Shown: piece after piece, positions 59,309 to 64,000 of the stretch
How positions within the stretch are numbered: position 1 is the stretch's first letter
Layout of the letters: each line of letters begins with the position of its first letter
Source of the DNA: JAEMQF01 sp963775015
GTDB taxonomy: Bacteria > Pseudomonadota > Gammaproteobacteria > Burkholderiales > Burkholderiaceae_C
DNA: 64,000 bases
NCBI GenBank assembly: GCA_963775015.1
Contig: CAVZHI010000003.1
Location: 62,001-126,000 of the forward strand
Reading direction: 5' to 3'
The notes under the pieces: generated by a model
The model's database searches: none
What the model saw: only the letters and a program-made list of their open reading frames with translations
Told to the model about the DNA's origin: nothing
Made by a program: the position numbers and the translations under genes

Positions 59309-61554
59309 GCGCTCGACATTCGCCGGCGGACGACGAGCTGGCCGTACCTCCCCAGGTGCTGCTCGTCGACGACGACGAGGTGAACCTGCTGATCATCGCC
59401 GCGGCGCTGCGCGAGCGCGGTTTCAGCATCACGCAAGCGGCATCCGGTGAAGAAGCGCTGCGGCGTCTGGCCGACGTGGTGCCCGATGTGCTCGTGCTCG
59501 ACGCGCTCATGCCGGGGCTGGACGGGTTCGAGACGTGCCGCGCCGTGCGCGCCCGCGCCGGGCTGCAGGCCTTGCCCGTCTTGATGCTCACCGGTCTGGA
59601 CGACGACGCGTCGATCAGCCGCGCGTTCGACGCCGGTGCGACCGATTTTTTCGTCAAGTCGAACCAGTGGAACTTGCTCGCCGGTCGCTTGCGCTACTTG
59701 CTTCGCGCGTCGCGAACTCGCCTTGAACTCGAACGCAGCAAGGCCAAGCTGGCGCGCGCACAGGACCTGGCGCGCATGGGAAGTTTCGAATGGAAAGCGG
59801 GCAGCGACGCGCCCAAGCTGTCGATCGAAGCGCTGCGCGTTCTGGGTTTTCGAGTCGGTGCCCCGACCTCGCTGCTGCGCCTGATGCGCGCCTTGTCACC
59901 CGAGAGCCGCGCCAGCCTCACGGCGCTGCTGCGCGAAGCCATTGACCACCTGTCGGTGCTGACGACCGACGTCGCGGTGACGCAGCGCGGCGGCCGGCGG
60001 CGCATCGTGCGCATCGAGGCCGAGCCCGAATTCGTCGTCGAAAGCGGGCACCTGATCGGCTACAGCGGCATCGTGCAGGACTTGACCGATCGGCGCCTCG
60101 CCGAGGACAAGATTCGCCGCCTCGACAACCTCGACGCGCTGACGGCGCTGCCGAACCGGCGCCAGCTCATTCGCCGCATCGAACGGGCGCTCGAAATCTC
60201 GCGCCGCGGCACGCACCAAGTGGCGCTGCTGCTCGTCGATCTGGACCGTTTCAAGGTCATCAACGACACGCTCGGCCACTCGGCGGGTGACGAGCTGCTG
60301 CTCGAAGTCTCGCGGCGCCTGAAGAAGTGCCTGCGGCACTGCGACGACGTGCTCGAGCCGGGCGTCGTGCCTGTGGCAACGCTCGCGCTCGAAGCGGTGG
60401 CGCGCCTCACCGGCGACGAATTCATGGCGCTCTTGCCCGAGGTCATGGGCGAGGCCGATGCACAAATCGTCGCGACGCAAATTCTCGAAGCGATGCGCGA
60501 GCCCTTTCTCGTCGGCGGACAAGAGTGTTTTGTGACCGCGAGTGTGGGCATCGCGTTGTACCCGCGCGACGGCGCAAACGCCGCCGAATTGATGAAGAAC
60601 GCCGACGTCGCGATGCACGCGGCGAAGGCCGCCGGGCGCAACGACGCGTCGCTGTACAGCCCGTCGCTCGCCGGGCGCGGGCGCGCCATGCTCGAGCTGG
60701 AGAGCGCGTTGCACAAGGCGATCGAACGCAACGAGCTCGCCTTGCACTACCAGCCCAAGATCGACGTGCGCGGCGCGCGCATGGTCGGCGCCGAGGCATT
60801 GATGCGCTGGAACCGGGGCGGCGAACTGATCGCGCCGTCGGCGTTCATTCCGCTGGCCGAAGAGTCCGGGCTCATCGTGCCCTTGAGCGAATGGGTCGTG
60901 CACGAGGCGGCGCGTCAGGCGCGCGCCTGGCAAGACAGGTTCGGCGCCGGCCTGACGATCGCCATCAACTTGCCGCCGAGAATTTTCGAACGCAGCGATC
61001 TGGTCGAACTGATCCAGGGCGCGGTCGCGGCTTGCGGCGTGGCGCCGAGCGCGATCGAACTCGAAATCACCGAGACCGGCCTGATGAAGGAGCTGCACAA
61101 CGTCATTCCGACGCTGCACCGCCTGAATCAAATCGGCGTGCAGATCTCGATCGACGACTTCGGCACCGGGTATTCGTCGCTCGCCTACCTCACGAGCCTG
61201 CCGATCAGCGAGTTGAAGGTGGATCGCAGTTTCATTCGCGAACTCGGCCGCACGCCGAAGGGCTCAGCGGTCGTGACCGCGATCATCGCGCTGGCGCGGT
61301 CGTTGAACCTGCGTGTCGTCGCCGAGGGTGTGGAGAACCTGCGCCAGATGCAGGCGCTGCGCCGGCTCGGTTGCAGCGTCATGCAAGGCTTTCTGTTCAG
61401 CGGCGCCAAGCCGGCGGTTGACATCGACGCATGGCTCGAGCAGGTGGTGTTGCCGCGCAAGGCGAAGTGGATCCGCGCCGCGGCCGACCTCGACGATGGC
61501 GGTTTGGGCATCGCGCCCATCGAAGTCAGCGCGCCTGGCGCGTTGGCCGAGTAG
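59305..61554 (+). CDS. Response regulator with PAS-like, GGDEF and EAL domains
   Basis: The 749-residue protein has a receiver at about residues 15-130 (LLVDDDEVNLLIIAAAL, phospho-Asp in VLVLDALMPGLDG, Lys in FFVKSNQWN), a PAS-like linker, a GGDEF domain and an EAL domain. The GGDEF site reads ARLTGDEFMAL, and about 15 extra residues sit just before it, so cyclase activity is doubtful. The EAL domain looks competent: GAEALMRWN, ELEITETGLMKE, SIDDFGTGYSSLAYL and LKVDRSFI, with QGFLFSGAKP at the end. The likely net role is cyclic di-GMP breakdown under phosphorelay control. It overlaps the Hpt gene by 4 nt. Confidence 0.92.
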   Translation: MSARHSPADDELAVPPQVLLVDDDEVNLLIIAAALRERGFSITQAASGEEALRRLADVVPDVLVLDALMPGLDGFETCRAVRARAGLQALPVLMLTGLDDDASISRAFDAGATDFFVKSNQWNLLAGRLRYLLRASRTRLELERSKAKLARAQDLARMGSFEWKAGSDAPKLSIEALRVLGFRVGAPTSLLRLMRALSPESRASLTALLREAIDHLSVLTTDVAVTQRGGRRRIVRIEAEPEFVVESGHLIGYSGIVQDLTDRRLAEDKIRRLDNLDALTALPNRRQLIRRIERALEISRRGTHQVALLLVDLDRFKVINDTLGHSAGDELLLEVSRRLKKCLRHCDDVLEPGVVPVATLALEAVARLTGDEFMALLPEVMGEADAQIVATQILEAMREPFLVGGQECFVTASVGIALYPRDGANAAELMKNADVAMHAAKAAGRNDASLYSPSLAGRGRAMLELESALHKAIERNELALHYQPKIDVRGARMVGAEALMRWNRGGELIAPSAFIPLAEESGLIVPLSEWVVHEAARQARAWQDRFGAGLTIAINLPPRIFERSDLVELIQGAVAACGVAPSAIELEITETGLMKELHNVIPTLHRLNQIGVQISIDDFGTGYSSLAYLTSLPISELKVDRSFIRELGRTPKGSAVVTAIIALARSLNLRVVAEGVENLRQMQALRRLGCSVMQGFLFSGAKPAVDIDAWLEQVVLPRKAKWIRAAADLDDGGLGIAPIEVSAPGALAE

Positions 61555-61583
61555 CGCCCTGGACCGACTTTAGCGAGGACGCT

Positions 61584-62732
61584 ATGCTCGAAACATTGAA
61601 GCGGTTTGCCTATCCCTTCAGTCTGGGATTGATCCCGAGCTCTACCCTTGTCGAAGGCCGTTTGCGGGGCAGCGAAATGCAATTCAGATGCCTGTTCGTG
61701 CACCGCTGCGCTTTCACCGAGGGCCTCAAGGCACGATGTTTCGAGGACGGCACCCAGGTCGTTCGCAGCGGGCGTCTGTTTGTCCCGGCCCTGCGGTCGC
61801 TGGTCCGGCGCAAGCGGTCCGACTTTGACCTCTGCGTCGCGGTCCTACCGGCAAACCACGATTTCATGTTCCGCGGCGTCAGCGATTTCACCGGCCGCGA
61901 GACGATCCGCCAGGTGATCGACACCTCGGGAACCTGGGACGAAGTTCGGCACTCATTCTCGAAAACGAAGCGCCAGGTGACGAACAACTTTCCGCAAAAG
62001 TTCGGCCTTGACTATCGCATCTCGCGCGAGGCGAAGGACTTTGATCACTTTTATCACAAGATGTTCGTGCCGCACATCGAAAAACGTTTTGGCATGCTCT
62101 CGCAAATCGACTCTTACGCAGCGCTGCAGAAGTCGTTTGCGAACGGCTTTCTGCTGCTCGTGACGCGGGAGGGTCAGCCGGTCGCCGCGGCACTCTCGGT
62201 CGTCGAGGGCAAGTCGCTTGCGTTTCGCAGAACCGGGGTTCTCGACGGCGACGAGTCGCACATCAAGGGTGGCGCGCAGCTCGCACTCTACTATTTCCAG
62301 TTGAAGTATTGCGTCGATCACGGTCTCGAGACGTTCAACACGATGAAGAGCGCGCCTTTTCTGAACGATGGCGTGTTCAAGAACAAGGGCGAGTGGGGTG
62401 CGCGCACCTTGCCCGATCACAAGGCGGAAAACACGGTCCACTACTTCGCACGCGCCTCTAGCGAAAAGTTGGCGCATTTTTTTGCGCTCAATCCGCTTGT
62501 CGTCGGAACTGGGGCCGAGTTGATGGGGGTGGTTGGCGATCCCCAGGGTCATCAAATGAGTCCGCGCGCCGAATTGCCACGGCGATATCACACCGTCGGA
62601 CTGCGCGACCTTCGGGTTTACGCGCCTGACGGCGTCGCGACGCTTGCGCTCGAGGCGCAGGCGGTGGCGGCGCCGGCTCGAGCCCGCGTCAGTTCCCGGC
62701 CGTCGCAGCCAGCGCCTGCCGGCGCTTGTTGA
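61584..62732 (+). CDS. GNAT/FemAB-like acyl- or aminoacyltransferase
   Basis: The 382-residue protein is tentatively placed with GNAT/FemAB-like (BioF2-like, PF13480) transferases on the central region: WDEVRHSFSKTKRQVTNNF, FANGFLLLVTREGQPVAAAL, SHIKGGAQLALYYFQLKYCV and DHGLETFNTMKSAPFLNDG. There is no signal peptide. Relatives modify polysaccharide or peptidoglycan precursors. The gene looks somewhat less GC-rich than its neighbours. The ATG at 61584 follows GCGAGGACGCT. Exact substrate and pathway are unknown. Confidence 0.6.
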   Translation: MLETLKRFAYPFSLGLIPSSTLVEGRLRGSEMQFRCLFVHRCAFTEGLKARCFEDGTQVVRSGRLFVPALRSLVRRKRSDFDLCVAVLPANHDFMFRGVSDFTGRETIRQVIDTSGTWDEVRHSFSKTKRQVTNNFPQKFGLDYRISREAKDFDHFYHKMFVPHIEKRFGMLSQIDSYAALQKSFANGFLLLVTREGQPVAAALSVVEGKSLAFRRTGVLDGDESHIKGGAQLALYYFQLKYCVDHGLETFNTMKSAPFLNDGVFKNKGEWGARTLPDHKAENTVHYFARASSEKLAHFFALNPLVVGTGAELMGVVGDPQGHQMSPRAELPRRYHTVGLRDLRVYAPDGVATLALEAQAVAAPARARVSSRPSQPAPAGAC

Positions 62733-62769
62733 AGCCGGCCCGCTTTTCCGCCGCTTCGTCGTCGCCGGC

Positions 62770-63693
62770 TCAGGTCGGCAAACCCACGTCCGGCAGCGTA
62801 GGCCGCTGCGCCAGCGCGTCGTCCATGATCCGCTGCACATGCGCGAGGTCGTCGCCCTGCAGTGCCAGTCGCGGCGGCCGGGTGCGCCAGGTGCCACGCC
62901 CCATGCGGTGCTCGCACCATTTGATGCACTGAACGAGGTCCGGGCGCGCGTCCAGGTGCAGCAGCGGCATGAACCACTCGTAGAGCGGCATCAGTTCGGC
63001 AATGCGCCCGGCGCGCGCGAGGCGAAACAACGTCTCGCCCTCGCGCGGGAAAGCGTTCGACATTCCCGAAACCCAACCCACCGCGCCCATCGCGACGCTC
63101 TCGACGACCACGTCGTCCAGGCCGGCGAAGAGCACGAATCGGTCGCCGACGCGCTGTCGCGTGTCGATGAAGCGCCGCGTATCACCCGAGCTGTCCTTGA
63201 AGCAGACGATCGTTTCGCAGTCGGCGAGCGAGGCCAGGATGTCGGGCGTGACGTCGTTCTTGTAGATCGGCGGGTTGTTGTAGATCATCACCGGCAGGTC
63301 GGTGGCGCGCGCCACGGCGCGGAAATGCGCCGCTGCTTCGTGCGGCTTGGCCGAATAGACAAGCGCAGGCATGACCATGATGCCGTCGACTCGCGCCGCC
63401 GCCGCCGCGCGAGCGGTCTCGATGGCGAAAGCGGTCGTGAATTCGGCGACGCCGCAGATCACCGGTACGCGGCCGCGCGCCACGCCGCGCGCCACCTCCA
63501 TGATTTGCGCCTTCTCTGCGCGCGTGAGCGACGTGTTTTCGCCCACCATGCCGCAAACGATGAGGCCGGAGACGCCGTCGCGGATCAGCGCTTCGATGAC
63601 GCGCGCCGTCGCGTCGATATCAAGGGACAGGTCTTCCTTGAACTGGGTCGTGACGGCGGGGAACACGCCTTGCCAGGCAATAGCTGCGCTCAT
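62770..63693 (-). CDS. DapA-family aldolase/deaminase, possibly 1-pyrroline-4-hydroxy-2-carboxylate deaminase
   Basis: The 307-residue TIM-barrel protein has the dihydrodipicolinate synthase family signatures: GVFPAVTTQFKEDLSLD, GLIVCGMVGENTSLTRAEK, the catalytic Tyr in PVMIYNNPPIYK and the Schiff-base Lys in TIVCFKDSSGDTRRF. It is unlikely to be the biosynthetic DapA, because it is divergently paired with a proline racemase/4-hydroxyproline epimerase gene. In hydroxyproline catabolism a DapA-like enzyme deaminates 1-pyrroline-4-hydroxy-2-carboxylate. The ATG at 63693 matches the family start. Confidence 0.8.
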   Translation of the reverse strand: MSAAIAWQGVFPAVTTQFKEDLSLDIDATARVIEALIRDGVSGLIVCGMVGENTSLTRAEKAQIMEVARGVARGRVPVICGVAEFTTAFAIETARAAAAARVDGIMVMPALVYSAKPHEAAAHFRAVARATDLPVMIYNNPPIYKNDVTPDILASLADCETIVCFKDSSGDTRRFIDTRQRVGDRFVLFAGLDDVVVESVAMGAVGWVSGMSNAFPREGETLFRLARAGRIAELMPLYEWFMPLLHLDARPDLVQCIKWCEHRMGRGTWRTRPPRLALQGDDLAHVQRIMDDALAQRPTLPDVGLPT

Positions 63694-63830
63694 GGATGGG
63701 GGCCTTTCAGGGTGGGGCAGGAGTGCGGGTGCGTGCCGCGGAGGGTACATTTTGCGCACATTGGGGCGGTGCGCCGTGACGGGCCCCCGCTGCCGCAACC
63801 CGCCGCATTCAATTCCAGAGCCCGCAAAAC

Positions 63831-64000
63831 ATGATGACGACGCCCACACCCGTTCCGACCCGCTTCATCGATTCGCACACCGGCGGCGAGCCGACGCGCC
63901 TGGTGATCAGCGGCGGCCCCGACCTCGGACGCGGCACGATGGCCGAGCGGCGGTCTCGCTTTCGCACCGAACGCGACGCGTGGCGCCGTGCGCTCATCAA
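63831..64000 (+). CDS. Proline racemase / 4-hydroxyproline epimerase, N-terminal part (cut by window edge)
   Basis: The first 56 codons are present. They read MMTTPTPVPTRFIDSHTGGE and continue PTRLVISGGPDLG, the characteristic DSHTGGEPTR start of proline racemase and 4-hydroxyproline 2-epimerase. The catalytic cysteines lie outside the window. It is divergent from the DapA-like gene, with 137 nt between them that should hold both promoters. Confidence 0.88.
   Translation, partial: MMTTPTPVPTRFIDSHTGGEPTRLVISGGPDLGRGTMAERRSRFRTERDAWRRALI

Overview
The window is GC-rich, densely coded bacterial chromosome. The gene content points to a betaproteobacterium, probably Burkholderiales or a relative: a ribF-ileS-lspA operon, YajQ, a livKHMGF importer next to acyl-CoA and short-chain dehydrogenase (SDR) genes, 3-hydroxyanthranilate dioxygenase, PimC/PimD-like acyl-CoA dehydrogenases and abundant REP-type palindromes. 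This is inferred from gene families and layout; no rRNA or tRNA gene was seen, so the genus is not determined.

Layout. 0-2.1 kb: the start of an SDR, a DMT-family permease and a second, atypical SDR. 2.1-17.9 kb: an accessory stretch bounded by two paralogous proteins that fuse an OmpR-type winged helix to an alpha/beta hydrolase. Between them lie a 2102-residue RTX/VCBS adhesin with five exact 750-bp tandem repeats, a methyltransferase, a vanadium-haloperoxidase-like enzyme, two decayed genes (a beta-propeller fragment and an ISAzo13-like transposase), and a secreted amidohydrolase overlapping a small secreted protein. 18-28.7 kb: a catabolic unit of acyl-CoA ligase, SDR and amidohydrolase, an IS110-family element, the livFGMHK importer, and a divergent TetR regulator with two matching candidate operators. 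The IS element sits exactly between the importer and the catabolic genes. 28.7-31.4 kb: a SCO1-like copper chaperone and a multicopper oxidase, both with frameshifts.

31.5-48.6 kb is mostly core: a DMT permease, a DUF2007-like zinc-ribbon protein, quinone oxidoreductase, lspA, ileS, ribF, an RsuA-type pseudouridine synthase, a lipase-like lipoprotein, a P1-family peptidase, a thioredoxin-like lipoprotein, two acyl-CoA dehydrogenases, an MFS permease, a nucleotidyltransferase with a 67-residue partner, a retropepsin-like protease, yajQ and murB. 48.8-61.6 kb is rich in signalling: a soluble hybrid histidine kinase, a glycerophosphodiesterase, a membrane Ser/Thr kinase with a TEPM hexapeptide array, two ring-cleavage dioxygenases, a secreted sugar-dehydrogenase-like lipoprotein, an acyl-CoA ligase, and an Hpt protein overlapping a REC-GGDEF-EAL regulator. 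61.6-64 kb: a GNAT/FemAB-like protein, then a DapA-family enzyme divergent from a proline racemase/4-hydroxyproline epimerase, which suggests hydroxyproline catabolism.

Several conserved genes carry indels (livG many; multicopper oxidase at least three; acyl-CoA ligase, SCO1, livF and yajQ one each). Since one of these (yajQ) is a core gene and the motifs around the breaks are intact, residual assembly error is at least as likely as gene decay.
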